A stretch of 64,000 nt of DNA from Mesorhizobium sp. 131-2-1 (GTDB taxonomy: Bacteria > Pseudomonadota > Alphaproteobacteria > Rhizobiales > Rhizobiaceae), in contig NZ_AP023247.1 in the NCBI RefSeq assembly GCF_016756535.1, positions 2,232,501-2,296,500 of the forward strand. The letters run 5' to 3'. Positions 8,678 through 17,335 of this stretch are shown piece after piece. The first letter of the stretch is position 1, and every line of letters begins with the position of its first letter. The position numbers and the translations under genes were made by a program. The notes under the pieces were generated by a model. It saw only the letters and a program-made list of their open reading frames with translations. It ran no database searches and had not been told where the DNA came from.

Positions 8678-8855
8678 CGCCGGATCTCCCTTGCTGGATC
8701 GAAGAGATTTTCGTTCGAAGCGTCGTCAGGATTGCATGGGCTTCGAGGAGCCCGCGAGCACCAGCCGATTAGACCTGTGGCATCATGAGGTCAAGACAGG
8801 CAGCGGAGGCGGCCGGAAGGGCCGCGACCGTGCCGGACGCGCGAAACCGCGACTG

Positions 8856-9959
8856 TCAGGTGTTGAACTTGAACAGCATGATGTCGCCGTCCTGGACGAC
8901 ATATTCCTTGCCTTCGTCGCGCGCCTTGCCCGCCTCCTTGGCCGCCACTTCGCCGCCCAGCGTGACGAAGTCGTTGTAGGCGATGGTCTGGGCGCGGATG
9001 AAGCCGCGCTCGAAATCGGTATGGATGACGCCGGCCGCCTGCGGGGCCTTATCGCCTTTGTGGATCGTCCAGGCGCGCGTCTCCTTCGGCCCGACGGTGA
9101 AATAGGTGATCAGGTGGAGGAGCTCGTAACCGGCGCGGATCACCTTGTTGAGGCCCGGCTCGTCGAGCCCGAGCGAGGCAAGGAACTCCATTTCCTCCTC
9201 GTCGGAAAGCTGGGCGACTTCTGCCTCGATCGCCGCCGAGATCACCACCGTGCCGGCACCCTGCGCGGCGGCCATCTTCTCCACCGCTTTGGTGTGCTCG
9301 TTACCGGTGGCGGCGTCCGCCTCGGCGACGTTGCAGACATAGAGCACCGGATGGGAGGTGAGCACGTTCAGCCCCTGCAGGATGCGCAGGTCCTCGGCTG
9401 AAATGCCCTTGAGCAGGATGCGGGTCGGCTTGCCTGCCTGCAGCAGCTCGAGCGCGGCCTCCATCATCGGCAAAACGGTGGTCGCTTCCTTGTCCTTGCT
9501 GCCGGCGCGCTTGCGGATCTGCACGATACGGCGCTCCAGGCTGTCGAGGTCGGCCAGCATCAGCTCGGTCTCGACCGTCTCGGCGTCGGCGACGGGATCG
9601 ATGCGGCCCTCGACATGGGTGATGTCGTCGTCTTCGAAGCAGCGCAGTACGTGGACGATGGCGTCGACCTCGCGGATGTTGGCGAGGAACTGGTTGCCCA
9701 GCCCTTCGCCCTTGGAGGCGCCGCGCACCAGGCCGGCAATGTCGACGAAGGAGATGCGGGTCGGGATGATCTCCTTTGACTTGCCGATGGCGGCTATCTT
9801 CTGCAGGCGCGGATCGGGCACCGCCACCTCGCCGGTGTTTGGCTCGATGGTGCAGAACGGATAGTTGGCGGCCTGCGCCGCCGCCGTCCTGGTCAGCGCG
9901 TTGAAGAGCGTCGACTTGCCGACATTAGGCAAGCCGACGATGCCGCATTTGAAACCCAT
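8856..9959 (-). CDS. ychF: Redox-regulated ATPase YchF (Obg-family P-loop protein)
   Basis: Universally conserved ribosome-associated P-loop protein that prefers ATP to GTP. The product is 367 residues, the normal size. The P-loop GLPNVGKS is at residues 8-15 and is followed by the TLFNALT helix. The G3 region reads DIAGLVRGASKGEGLGNQFL, and the C-terminal TGS-like domain ends in YVVQDGDIMLFKFNT, the usual end of YchF proteins. It sits just downstream of pth and rplY on the same strand, an association common in proteobacteria, with a 95-bp gap to pth. Confidence 0.97.
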   Translation of the reverse strand: MGFKCGIVGLPNVGKSTLFNALTRTAAAQAANYPFCTIEPNTGEVAVPDPRLQKIAAIGKSKEIIPTRISFVDIAGLVRGASKGEGLGNQFLANIREVDAIVHVLRCFEDDDITHVEGRIDPVADAETVETELMLADLDSLERRIVQIRKRAGSKDKEATTVLPMMEAALELLQAGKPTRILLKGISAEDLRILQGLNVLTSHPVLYVCNVAEADAATGNEHTKAVEKMAAAQGAGTVVISAAIEAEVAQLSDEEEMEFLASLGLDEPGLNKVIRAGYELLHLITYFTVGPKETRAWTIHKGDKAPQAAGVIHTDFERGFIRAQTIAYNDFVTLGGEVAAKEAGKARDEGKEYVVQDGDIMLFKFNT

Positions 9960-10054
9960 TTTTGTCCAGTCCTATCGGGAAAGCGAAATTTGATCAGGGC
10001 TATGGGCGATAGGGGCGACAAAGGTCAAGCCCTTCGGCGCGATCGCGCGCCGGT

Positions 10055-10771
10055 TCAGCCCTTGCCGCCGAACAGCTTCTTCAGCATGGCGGCCATCGGG
10101 CCAGTTTCGGGAAGCTTGGCCGGAGCCTGCTGCGGCCTTGCCTGGCGAATATGGCTTTGCGCCTTGGGTGGCGGGCGATCGTCATCGCCGGTTGGCGTCA
10201 GCTTGTCGCGCAGGGCGAGCGTCACGCGGTTCATGAAGGAATTGTCGTCGCCCTTGGCAAGGAGTGCGGCATCGTCGGCCATCGTGCCCAGCAAGACCTC
10301 CAGCCATTCGCGGTCCGCCTTGGCGAAATCGCCCAGCACATGGCCGTGCACCATTTCCTTGACGCCCGGATGGCCGACGCCGATGCGCACGCGGCGATAG
10401 GCCTTGCCGACGTGGTCGTCGAGCGAGCGGATGCCGTTGTGGCCGCCGGAACCGCCGCCGACCTTGACCCGAACCTTGCCGGCGGCAAGGTCGATCTCGT
10501 CATAGAAAACGGTGAGCGCGGAAGGGTCCAGCTTGTAGAAGCGCAGCGCCTCGCCGACCGCCTGGCCGGACAGGTTCATGAAGGTCTGCGGCTTGATCAG
10601 GAGGATCTTCTCGCCGGCGAGCGTGCCTTCGGCGATCAGGCCCTGGAATTTCTTCGACCAGGGCGAAAAGGAATGGCGGCGGGCAATCGCGTCCACCGCC
10701 ATGAAGCCGACATTGTGCCGGTTGCCGGAATATTTCGCGCCCGGATTGCCGAGGCCTGCGAACACAAGCAT
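10055..10771 (-). CDS. pth: Peptidyl-tRNA hydrolase
   Basis: Enzyme that recycles tRNA by cleaving the ester between peptide and tRNA on drop-off products. It has 238 residues. The N-terminal [19 protein letters not shown] contains the catalytic histidine within NRHNVGF, and the [10 protein letters not shown] and [13 protein letters not shown] motifs bind the tRNA end. The last 45 residues (rich in P, K and Q) extend beyond the catalytic domain; such tails occur in rhizobial Pth. The gene lies 22 bp after rplY and is almost certainly cotranscribed with it. Confidence 0.96.
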   Translation of the reverse strand: MLVFAGLGNPGAKYSGNRHNVGFMAVDAIARRHSFSPWSKKFQGLIAEGTLAGEKILLIKPQTFMNLSGQAVGEALRFYKLDPSALTVFYDEIDLAAGKVRVKVGGGSGGHNGIRSLDDHVGKAYRRVRIGVGHPGVKEMVHGHVLGDFAKADREWLEVLLGTMADDAALLAKGDDNSFMNRVTLALRDKLTPTGDDDRPPPKAQSHIRQARPQQAPAKLPETGPMAAMLKKLFGGKG

Positions 10772-10793
10772 CGTCGTCTCCGGGCGGGAAAGA

Positions 10794-11435
10794 TTACTTC
10801 TCTTCGGCGGCCGGAGCCGCTTCGGGCGCTGCAGCCTCGGCCGTCTCTTCGACCTCCGGCTTCATCGCCGAGGAGCCGGCAATGGTCGCGATGGTGAAGT
10901 CGCGGTCAGCGATGACCGGCTTGACGCCGGCAGGCAGGGCAACCGCCGAGATGTGGATCGAATCGCCGATATCCGTGCCGGTGAGATCAATGGTGATGAA
11001 TTCCGGGATCGCATTGGCCGGGCAGTGGAACTCGACTTCGTGACGCACGATGTTGAGCACGCCGCCGCGCTTGATGCCGGGCGACTTGTCCTCATTGATG
11101 AAGTGGACGGGCACGTCGACATTGACCTCGGTGTCCTTGCCGATGCGCAGGAAGTCGACATGGACAGGGAAATCCTTGACCGGGTCGAGCTGGAAGTCCT
11201 TCGGCAGGACCTGGATCTTCTTGCCGCTGACGTCGATCGTGGCGATCGTGGTCAGGAACCCGCCGCCATGGATCTTGTAGTAGACGTCCTTGTAGTTGAG
11301 GGCGATCGCCAGGGGAGGCTGCTTGTCGCCGTAAATAACTGCAGGCACTTTACCGTTGCGGCGAACTGCACGGGCGGACCCCTTACCGACCTGTTCGCGC
11401 GCTTCGGCCTTGAGCTCGTAAGTATCGTGGCTCAT
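10794..11435 (-). CDS. rplY: 50S ribosomal protein L25/general stress protein Ctc
   Basis: Binds 5S rRNA in the large subunit. It is the long, two-domain Ctc/TL5-type L25 of 213 residues: an N-terminal 5S-rRNA-binding domain ([21 protein letters not shown]) and a C-terminal beta domain, ending in an alanine/glutamate-rich tail. It heads the rplY-pth pair, followed by ychF. A sigma-70-like promoter with ideal spacing lies about 165 bp upstream, implying a long untranslated leader. Confidence 0.96.
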   Translation of the reverse strand: MSHDTYELKAEAREQVGKGSARAVRRNGKVPAVIYGDKQPPLAIALNYKDVYYKIHGGGFLTTIATIDVSGKKIQVLPKDFQLDPVKDFPVHVDFLRIGKDTEVNVDVPVHFINEDKSPGIKRGGVLNIVRHEVEFHCPANAIPEFITIDLTGTDIGDSIHISAVALPAGVKPVIADRDFTIATIAGSSAMKPEVEETAEAAAPEAAPAAEEK

Positions 11436-11605
11436 GGCATTTCCTTTCGCGTGTTATGGAGCGTTCACAGTGGGCCAGGGCCCGGCCGTAAACGTCGAAA
11501 GCCGCCATGACCGTGCACGATCCGGTCCAAAATCGGTTTGGGGATCATACAGGCCCGCCGGCCTTCCGCCGCGTTGCCTCCAAGGGTGTCTACGCGGGTG
11601 GCGGC

Positions 11606-11634
11606 TCTATAGCGGAAGGCGGGCGCAGGCGCAA
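11606..11634 (-). promoter_or_regulatory. Probable sigma-70 promoter of rplY-pth
   Basis: On the minus strand TTGCGC (-35) and TATAGA (-10) are separated by exactly 17 bp. Transcription would start near 11600 and leave a leader of about 165 nt before the rplY ATG. The rest of the 338-bp gap between rplY and the GST-like gene shows no gene. Confidence 0.55.
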
Positions 11635-11773
11635 GCGGTTGGTCTGGAAGGCTTTCACGACATTTCCAATGTCGAAAGCATACAGTCAAAAAAGTCCGTC
11701 TGTCCGGATGTAGCGTCGGTCAAGCTTCAATCGTCCTGCGGCAGTTGTCTCAACCAATCCGTGAGGATCCGAT

Positions 11774-12444
11774 ATGAAACTCCTGTTCAGCCGCAATCCC
11801 AATCCTCGCCTCGGAGTCGCGACGGCGCGCCATCTCAAGGCGGACGTTGCGTTCGAATTCGCCTCACCCATGGCATCGGGGCAGGCCGAGCGCTATCGCG
11901 TGCTCAACCCAAATCTGACCTTGCCGATACTGGTCGGCTCCGGATGGAGCCTGTGGGAGGCGGACGCCATCGCCTGCCGACTCTCCCGCGAGGTGGGCTC
12001 GAATTTTTGGCGCGGCGGGGACGATGAGCCGGACATGATCCGCTGGATAAGCTGGGGCAAGGAAAACTTCACCAGAGGCTGCGACATGGTGCATTTCGAG
12101 CGCGGCACGAAGCAGCGTTGGGGCTTGGTCCTATCGACCAGGCCCTGGTCGATGAGGGGTTCAGGGTTTTCCACGCGGCTGCCGCCATCCTCGACCCCGT
12201 GCTCGCGCAAAGGGAGTGGCTGGTCGGAAATTCCGTCTCCTATGCCGACTTTCGCATGGCGACGTTCCTGCCTTTCAACGACGCTGCCGGGCTACCGCTC
12301 GACGACTATCCGTCGATACGCCGCTGGTATGATCAACTCGAGGCGATCGATGCATGGCGCGACCCTTTCCGGGGACTCGAGGCGCCGCCATTGCCGCGCG
12401 TGAAGAGTTACATCTCTGACGGTCGGTCCGGGACCGCGGTCTGA
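11774..12444 (+). pseudogene. Glutathione S-transferase-like gene with a frameshift
   Basis: The first frame gives a normal GST N-terminus: MKLLFSRNPNPRLGV, then a YRVLNPNLTLPILV strand and WEADAIACRLS, the place where glutathione-binding residues sit. Near 12118-12130 the homology jumps to another frame, which continues GPIDQALVDEGFRVFHAAAAILD, NSVSYADFRMATFLPF and a typical alpha-helical C-terminal domain to 12444. The first frame itself continues as non-family sequence to 12403. Together the two parts make one GST of about 220 residues, so either the gene is broken or there is a sequence error. Its 3' end overlaps the convergent MarR-type gene by 37 bp, which suggests that the last codons are also disturbed. 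Confidence 0.7.
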
Positions 12445-12893
12445 TCGGCACCGAGCGCCTCGCGCAAAGCCCAGACCTTCTGGGTGAGGGTATCGATCTC
12501 GGCGAATGTCATCCCGGAGCGCTCGATAAGCGTTTCACCCAGACAGTTGCATTGCGTGAGCAGCGCCCGCCCGGCGGCGGTCAGATCGACCTGCACCTGG
12601 CGCTCGTCCGCCTGGTTGCGCCGGCGGCTCACCAGCCCCGCCTGCTCCATGCGCTTGACCAATGGCGTGACAGTGCTCGATTCCAGCGCCAGCCTGCGCG
12701 CGATCGCGCCGACCGACATGCCGTCCGCCTCTCCCAGGGCGTTGAGCACGAGATATTGCGGGTAGGTGATCCCCATCTCGTCGAGCATGGGCTTGTAGGT
12801 GCGGTTGATCGCCATGCTCGTGGCGTAGAGGGCGAAGCAGAGCTGATTGTCCAACGGGAGAGGCACGGCGAATTCCTTTTGCCGACTGAGCAT
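12408..12893 (-). CDS. OhrR-like MarR family regulator, organic peroxide sensor
   Basis: A 161-residue winged-helix regulator, started at the ATG at 12891-12893 because OhrR proteins begin here. The N-terminal LDNQLCFALYATSMAINRTY carries C19 in the position of the peroxide-sensing cysteine of OhrR. Two more cysteines, C115 and C117, lie in the C-terminal dimerisation helix, roughly where two-cysteine OhrR proteins have their resolving cysteine. The helix-turn-helix and wing (AIARRLALESSTVTPLVKRME, RRRNQADERQVQVDLT) are intact. OhrR proteins usually repress an ohr gene; here the divergent neighbour is a chloroperoxidase-type hydrolase instead. Palindromic operator candidates lie between the two. 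Confidence 0.85.
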   Translation of the reverse strand: MLSRQKEFAVPLPLDNQLCFALYATSMAINRTYKPMLDEMGITYPQYLVLNALGEADGMSVGAIARRLALESSTVTPLVKRMEQAGLVSRRRNQADERQVQVDLTAAGRALLTQCNCLGETLIERSGMTFAEIDTLTQKVWALREALGADQTAVPDRPSEM

Positions 12894-12916
12894 TTCGATA
12901 TTTACCACGAAAAATG

Positions 12917-12928
12917 ATATCGCGATAT
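12917..12928. promoter_or_regulatory. Palindrome, candidate operator 1 of the OhrR-like regulator
   Basis: Perfect 12-bp palindrome ATATCGCGATAT just upstream of the regulator start, next to an AT-rich stretch that could be its -10 region. It shares the TCGCGATA core with the second site at 12976-12996. Confidence 0.5.
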
Positions 12929-12975
12929 ATATTTTTTGTGGACAGGGGTTTCGATCTGCGCTAACCACATCGTTG

Positions 12976-12996
12976 TCGCGATATTGATTATCGCGA
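12976..12996. promoter_or_regulatory. Inverted repeat, candidate operator 2 shared with the chloroperoxidase gene
   Basis: Perfect 8-bp arms TCGCGATA and TATCGCGA separated by 5 bp, 22 bp before the hydrolase start. The size and symmetry fit a MarR-family dimer. Confidence 0.55.
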
Positions 12997-13017
12997 AAAT
13001 ATTCAATGGAGATTGAG

Positions 13018-13860
13018 ATGACCAAGCCCGGCAGCAGCACGATCACCACCAAGGACGGAACCGAGATTTTCTACAAGGATTGGGGAACCGGCCAGCCTAT
13101 CGTCTTCCATCACGGCTGGCCATTGAGCAGCGACGACTGGGACGCCCAGATGCTGTTCTTCCTATCCAAGGGCTACCGCGTCATCGCTCATGACCGGCGC
13201 GGCCATGGCCGTTCGACCCAGACGGATACCGGCAACGAGATGGACACGTACGCCGCCGATGTCGCCGAACTCGCTGCGCATCTCGACCTCAAGAACGCCA
13301 TCCATGTCGGCCATTCGACCGGCGGCGGCGAGGTGGCACGCTATGTTGCCAAGTACGGAGCTGGCGGTCGCGTCGCCAAGGCGGTGCTGATCGGCGCCGT
13401 GCCGCCGATCATGCTCAAGACCGCGGCCAATCCCGGCGGCCTGCCGATCGAGGTGTTCGACGGCTTCCGCTCCGCCCAGGCCGCCAACCGCGCCCAGTTC
13501 TTCCACGATGTTGCGGCCGGTCCGTTCTACGGCTTCAACCGTCCCGGCGCCAACGTCTCGCAGGCGGTCGTCGAGAATTGGTGGCGCCAGGGCATGATGG
13601 GCGGCACCAAGGCGCATTATGATTGCATCAAGGCTTTCTCGGAAACCGACTTCACCGAGGATCTGAAGGCAATCGACGTACCGGTGTTGGTGATGCATGG
13701 CGACGACGACCAGATCGTGCCGATCGCGGACTCCGCGCTTCTCTCGATCAAGCTGCTCAAGAAGGGCGAGCTCAAGGTCTACAAGGGTCTTCCACACGGC
13801 ATGGCGACGACCCATGCCGACATCATCAACGCTGACCTGCTGGCCTTCTTCAAGGCCTAA
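13018..13860 (+). CDS. Alpha/beta hydrolase, cofactor-free chloroperoxidase type
   Basis: A 280-residue enzyme of the non-haem, metal-free haloperoxidase (perhydrolase) group. I use the ATG at 13018 since GGAG lies 7 bp before it; an in-frame ATG at 13006 has no such site. The nucleophile elbow [12 protein letters not shown] places S100, with D230/D231 in HGDDDQIVP and H260 in LPHGM completing the triad. The oxyanion region [12 protein letters not shown] is typical. These enzymes act as esterases and can form peracids from carboxylic acids and H2O2, which makes control by a peroxide-sensing OhrR-like regulator plausible. The gene is divergent from that regulator and ends at a strong terminator. 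Confidence 0.9.
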   Translation: MTKPGSSTITTKDGTEIFYKDWGTGQPIVFHHGWPLSSDDWDAQMLFFLSKGYRVIAHDRRGHGRSTQTDTGNEMDTYAADVAELAAHLDLKNAIHVGHSTGGGEVARYVAKYGAGGRVAKAVLIGAVPPIMLKTAANPGGLPIEVFDGFRSAQAANRAQFFHDVAAGPFYGFNRPGANVSQAVVENWWRQGMMGGTKAHYDCIKAFSETDFTEDLKAIDVPVLVMHGDDDQIVPIADSALLSIKLLKKGELKVYKGLPHGMATTHADIINADLLAFFKA

Positions 13861-13880
13861 TACTGTCCACCTGGAACAGG

Positions 13881-13910
13881 CAAGGCACCCGCCGTCAGGC
13901 GGGTGCCTTG
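13881..13910 (+). terminator. Terminator after the chloroperoxidase gene
   Basis: Perfect 13-bp stem CAAGGCACCCGCC / GGCGGGTGCCTTG with loop GTCA. The T-run is weak, but the stem is strong and may serve both strands. Confidence 0.75.
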
Positions 13911-13935
13911 TGCTTTCATCGAAATGTCCGCCGGC

Positions 13936-14850
13936 CTATTTGGCGAGAAAACCAGTGATCAGCTTGACGGTGGCGTCGGGGTTTTCCTCCATGATCCAGT
14001 GGCCGGAGGCGGGCACGATGCCGCCCGTGACATCGGTCGCAACAAGCCGCAGGGTATCGGCCTGCGTGGTGCCGGCGGATTTTTCCCCGCCAACTGCCAG
14101 CACCGGCATGGTCAGTTTGCCGCCGGTGGCGAGCATCGCCTGGTTGTCGATCGCGTCCTGGTCAAAGGCCTTGAACTGCTCGAAAGCGTCATGCATCGCA
14201 TGCGGGCGGGCATAGAGTTTGGCGTAGTGCTTGCGCGTTGCCTCGTCGATTTTCTTGGGGTCGGCCGACAGCTCGTTGTAGAAGCGGTCGAGATAGATGC
14301 GCTCGCGCCCCGCGACCAGCCGCTCCATGTCCGGGCCACGGAAGTTGAAGTGCCAAAGCAGCGGGCTTTGCTTGATCTTTTCCCAGTCGCCGATGCCGGG
14401 CAGCGGCGCATCGATGATGACCCATCTGGTGATGCGCTTGGGATATTGCGCGGCCAGTGCATAGCCGACCATGTTGCCAATGTCGTGCGTGACCAGATCG
14501 GCCTTGTCGATCTTCAGGGCATCCAGCACGCCAGCGATGTCGACTGCCTGGTTCTTCTTGGTGTAGCCAACGTCCGGGTGGGCGGACAGCCCCATGCCGC
14601 GCAAGTCCGGCACGATGACGGTGTGGTCCTTCGCAAGCGCCACCGCCGCCGCGCCCCACATGTCTCCGGTATCGGCAAAGCCGTGCAGCAGCACGACCGC
14701 GGGACCCTTTCCGCCGACGCGCACATAGAGTTTGGTGCCGTTGGTTTCGACGGACCGCGTCTTGAAACCCGGTGGAAAAGGAACGATGCGTGCCATGGCC
14801 GGCACGGAAACAAGAAGCACACCCAACACGGCCAACACGATCTTGCGCAT
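13936..14850 (-). CDS. Secreted alpha/beta hydrolase of the epoxide hydrolase/haloalkane dehalogenase type
   Basis: A 304-residue enzyme starting at the ATG at 14848-14850, preceded by CTGGAG. A signal peptide covers residues 1-20 (ending VPAMA), so it acts outside the cytoplasm. The oxyanion motif LLHGFADTGDMW and the nucleophile region VTHDIGNMVGY are clear. The nucleophile is an aspartate (D123), as in epoxide hydrolases and dehalogenases, not a serine. The C-terminal SGHWIMEE carries the catalytic histidine. The reaction is therefore opening of an epoxide or C-halogen bond rather than ester hydrolysis, but the substrate is unknown. It stands alone downstream of the Fsr-like exporter gene. 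Confidence 0.85.
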   Translation of the reverse strand: MRKIVLAVLGVLLVSVPAMARIVPFPPGFKTRSVETNGTKLYVRVGGKGPAVVLLHGFADTGDMWGAAAVALAKDHTVIVPDLRGMGLSAHPDVGYTKKNQAVDIAGVLDALKIDKADLVTHDIGNMVGYALAAQYPKRITRWVIIDAPLPGIGDWEKIKQSPLLWHFNFRGPDMERLVAGRERIYLDRFYNELSADPKKIDEATRKHYAKLYARPHAMHDAFEQFKAFDQDAIDNQAMLATGGKLTMPVLAVGGEKSAGTTQADTLRLVATDVTGGIVPASGHWIMEENPDATVKLITGFLAK

Positions 14851-14929
14851 ATCATTCTCCAGAGACGTCGGAGGCCCCAAGCCTTCAGCGATGCCTTCTC
14901 GTAGCAGGCTTTTCACCCGGCGTATGGCG

Positions 14930-14965
14930 AAGAATAAAAGAGGGCGCAGCAAATGCCGCGCCCTC
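14930..14965 (-). terminator. Terminator after the Fsr-like exporter gene
   Basis: On the minus strand a GAGGGCGC...GCGCCCTC stem is followed directly by TTTTATT, about 30 bp past the stop codon of the exporter gene. Confidence 0.75.
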
Positions 14966-14993
14966 GCATCACATCCGAAAGATGAGCTGACTT

Positions 14994-16238
14994 TTAGCGG
15001 GTCGCCGCCTGGGCCTTCCTGGCTTCCTTCATGTTGGGCAGGAACACCGTCAGCAGGCCGAGCAGGGGCAGGTACGAGCAGATCTGGTAGACGAAGTCGA
15101 TGCCTTTCACGTCGGCGACGACACCGAGCACGGCGGCGGCGATGCCGCCCATGCCGAAGGCGAAGCCGAAGAAGATACCGGCGATCAAGCCGACCCTTCC
15201 AGGCACCAGTTCCTGCGCGAAGACGACGATGTTGGAAAAGGCCGACGACAGGATCAGCCCGATCAGCACCGTCAGCACCATCGTCCATTCGAGGTTGGCG
15301 TAAGGCAGCGCCAGCGTGAAGGGCAGCACGCCGACGATCGAGAACCAGATCATCGCCTTCTGGCCGTAACGGTCGCCGAACGGGCCGCCGAGCAGGATGC
15401 CCAGCGCCGAGGCGCCGAGGAACAGGAACAGCATGACCTGCGACATCTGCACCGAAACGCCGAACTTATGGATGGCGTAGAAGGTGTAGTAGCTGGAGAT
15501 CGAGGCGATGTAGGCGTTCTTGGTCAGCACCAGCAAGGTCAGCACCGCCAGCGCCCACATGACCTTGCGGCGCGGGAAGGGCGAGACGAAGCTTGCCTGC
15601 TTGCGGCTGGCCAGCGAGGCGCGCAGCCGGCTGTACCAGCTGCCGACCTGCCACAGAACGATGATGCCGATCAGCGAGCCGACGGCGAACCAGGAGATGC
15701 TGGCCTGGCCGAAAGGCACGACGATGAAGGCGGCGAGCAGAGGTCCCATCGCCTGGCCAAAATTGCCACCAACCTGGAACAGCGACTGGGCGAGTCCGAA
15801 GCGGCCGCCCGACGCGAAGCGGGCGATGCGCGAGGATTCCGGGTGGAAGATGGCCGAGCCGATGCCGATCAGCGAGGCGCCGATCAGGAGCAGCCAGTAG
15901 TGGCCGGCATGCGCCAGCACCACCAGCCCGACCAGCGACGAGGCCATGCCCCAAGGCAAGGAATAGGGCATCGGCCGCTTGTCGGTCACCATGCCGATCA
16001 CCGGCTGCAGCAGCGACGCCGTCACCTGGAAGGTGAAGGTCAGAAGCCCGATCTGCCAGAAGTCGAGGCCGTAATTGTCTTTCAGAAGCGGATAGATGGC
16101 CGACAGCAGCGACTGCATGATGTCGTTGACGCAGTGGCAGAAGCTCACCGCAAGAATGACGGTGAAGGCCGTCGCTTGCGCCGAAGTGTGGCTGGCCGGC
16201 GCCGATGTGGCGACGGCGGTGGCTGTGGTGTCGGTCAA
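14994..16238 (-). CDS. MFS exporter of the fosmidomycin-resistance (Fsr) type
   Basis: Twelve-helix major facilitator protein of 414 residues. Family marks include the early VSFCHCVNDIMQSLLSAIYPLLK, the motif A-like GMVTDKRPMPYSL loop, and IGSAIFHPESSRIARFASGGR, a segment typical of Fsr proteins. It probably exports a small toxic compound in exchange for protons; fosmidomycin is the drug known for E. coli Fsr, but the natural substrate is unknown. A divergent AraC-type regulator starts 111 bp away and is the obvious candidate controller. Confidence 0.85.
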   Translation of the reverse strand: MTDTTATAVATSAPASHTSAQATAFTVILAVSFCHCVNDIMQSLLSAIYPLLKDNYGLDFWQIGLLTFTFQVTASLLQPVIGMVTDKRPMPYSLPWGMASSLVGLVVLAHAGHYWLLLIGASLIGIGSAIFHPESSRIARFASGGRFGLAQSLFQVGGNFGQAMGPLLAAFIVVPFGQASISWFAVGSLIGIIVLWQVGSWYSRLRASLASRKQASFVSPFPRRKVMWALAVLTLLVLTKNAYIASISSYYTFYAIHKFGVSVQMSQVMLFLFLGASALGILLGGPFGDRYGQKAMIWFSIVGVLPFTLALPYANLEWTMVLTVLIGLILSSAFSNIVVFAQELVPGRVGLIAGIFFGFAFGMGGIAAAVLGVVADVKGIDFVYQICSYLPLLGLLTVFLPNMKEARKAQAATR

Positions 16239-16349
16239 GGCATGCTCCGTGGTCTTCTTGGCGGCGATCCGCAGGCAGCCTTATAGGACGGTTGCAACGC
16301 GACTTCTTTCGTGGTTTGGTCCAATAGTTTCGCAAGTGGGCCATAGCCG

Positions 16350-17219
16350 ATGCCGCATGGCAGGGAAATTTTCAAGGGCGACGCCGCAGAACTGGGGCGC
16401 CTGCACCAGAGCCGCTGGCAGTGGCTGGAGGAGGCCGTCGGCCCGGCGGTGGCGCTGCCGACCGAGTATCCGGATGGCTATCACGTGCCGCAGCACCGCC
16501 ACAGCCGCTGCCAGCTCCTGCATGCGCTTGTCGGCGTCGTGCTGGTGACGACCAAACACGGGCGCTGGATGGTGCCGCCCGACCACGCGATGTGGATTCC
16601 CGCCGGTATCGAGCATTCCGTCGAGATGCTGGGCGACGTCTCGATGCGCTCGGTCTATGTGATGCCGAACGCGATTGCCGGGCTGCCCGAAGGATTGCGT
16701 GTCGTCGGCATCACCGAATTGATGCACAGCCTGATCGTGGAATCGGAAAAGCTGCCGCAAGGAGGTGAGCTGGAAGGGCGCGGCGGGCTAATCATGGGAC
16801 TGTTGCTGCATGAGATCCCGAACCTGCCGGAACGGCCGCTTGGCCTGCCTTTCCCGTCGGATGCGAGGCTGGCGGCGCTTTGCCGGCGCTTCGTCGCCTC
16901 TCCCTCGCCGCATGCAACGATCGACGAATGGGCGGACGCAGCCGGCATGAGCCGCCGCACCTTCACCCGCGCGTTCCATCGCCAGACCGGGCTGTCGCTG
17001 TCGACCTGGCGCCAGCAGGCCTGCCTGTTCGCGGCGCTGCCGCGGCTTGCCGACGGCGAGCCGATCACCAGGGTGGCGCTCGACCTCGGCTATGACAGCG
17101 TGCCGGCCTTCATCACCATGTTCAAGCGCATGCTGGGGACCTCGCCGCGCGGCTATATGCGCGGCGCGCGCGATGCCGGTGGAGCCCTGCGCCGCGTCGG
17201 CGGTCCCATTGCCGCTTGA
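16350..17219 (+). CDS. AraC family transcriptional regulator
   Basis: A 289-residue regulator with an N-terminal cupin-like sensor (GYHVPQHRHSRCQLLHA, WMVPPDHAMWIPAGIEHSVEM) and a C-terminal pair of helix-turn-helix motifs (TIDEWADAAGMSRRTFTRAFHRQTG and ITRVALDLGYDSVPAFITMFKRMLGTSP). The sensor retains the H-x-H metal-type pattern of cupins, so it likely binds a small molecule. This layout is common in regulators placed divergently from single drug exporters. The start at 16350 has only a weak ribosome binding site. I infer that it controls the adjacent Fsr-like gene. Confidence 0.88.
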   Translation: MPHGREIFKGDAAELGRLHQSRWQWLEEAVGPAVALPTEYPDGYHVPQHRHSRCQLLHALVGVVLVTTKHGRWMVPPDHAMWIPAGIEHSVEMLGDVSMRSVYVMPNAIAGLPEGLRVVGITELMHSLIVESEKLPQGGELEGRGGLIMGLLLHEIPNLPERPLGLPFPSDARLAALCRRFVASPSPHATIDEWADAAGMSRRTFTRAFHRQTGLSLSTWRQQACLFAALPRLADGEPITRVALDLGYDSVPAFITMFKRMLGTSPRGYMRGARDAGGALRRVGGPIAA

Positions 17220-17271
17220 GGCGGCAGCGTCGAGCTGACGCCGTGACCTCCGTCTGAATTCAGTGCATCTT

Positions 17272-17304
17272 CCATAACTGATTGCAAGATGCAATCAGTT
17301 ATGG
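17272..17304. promoter_or_regulatory. Perfect 15-bp inverted repeat, probable operator
   Basis: Arms CCATAACTGATTGCA and TGCAATCAGTTATGG are exact inverse complements separated by AGA, ending 31 bp before the ATG of the RibD-C/DHFR-like gene. There is no T-run, so it is not a terminator of the AraC gene. It is unusually long and exact for a chance palindrome and is most simply read as a repressor binding site over the promoter. Confidence 0.6.
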
Positions 17305-17335
17305 TTGTTTGCGAGATGACAAAGGGAGGAGTCCG

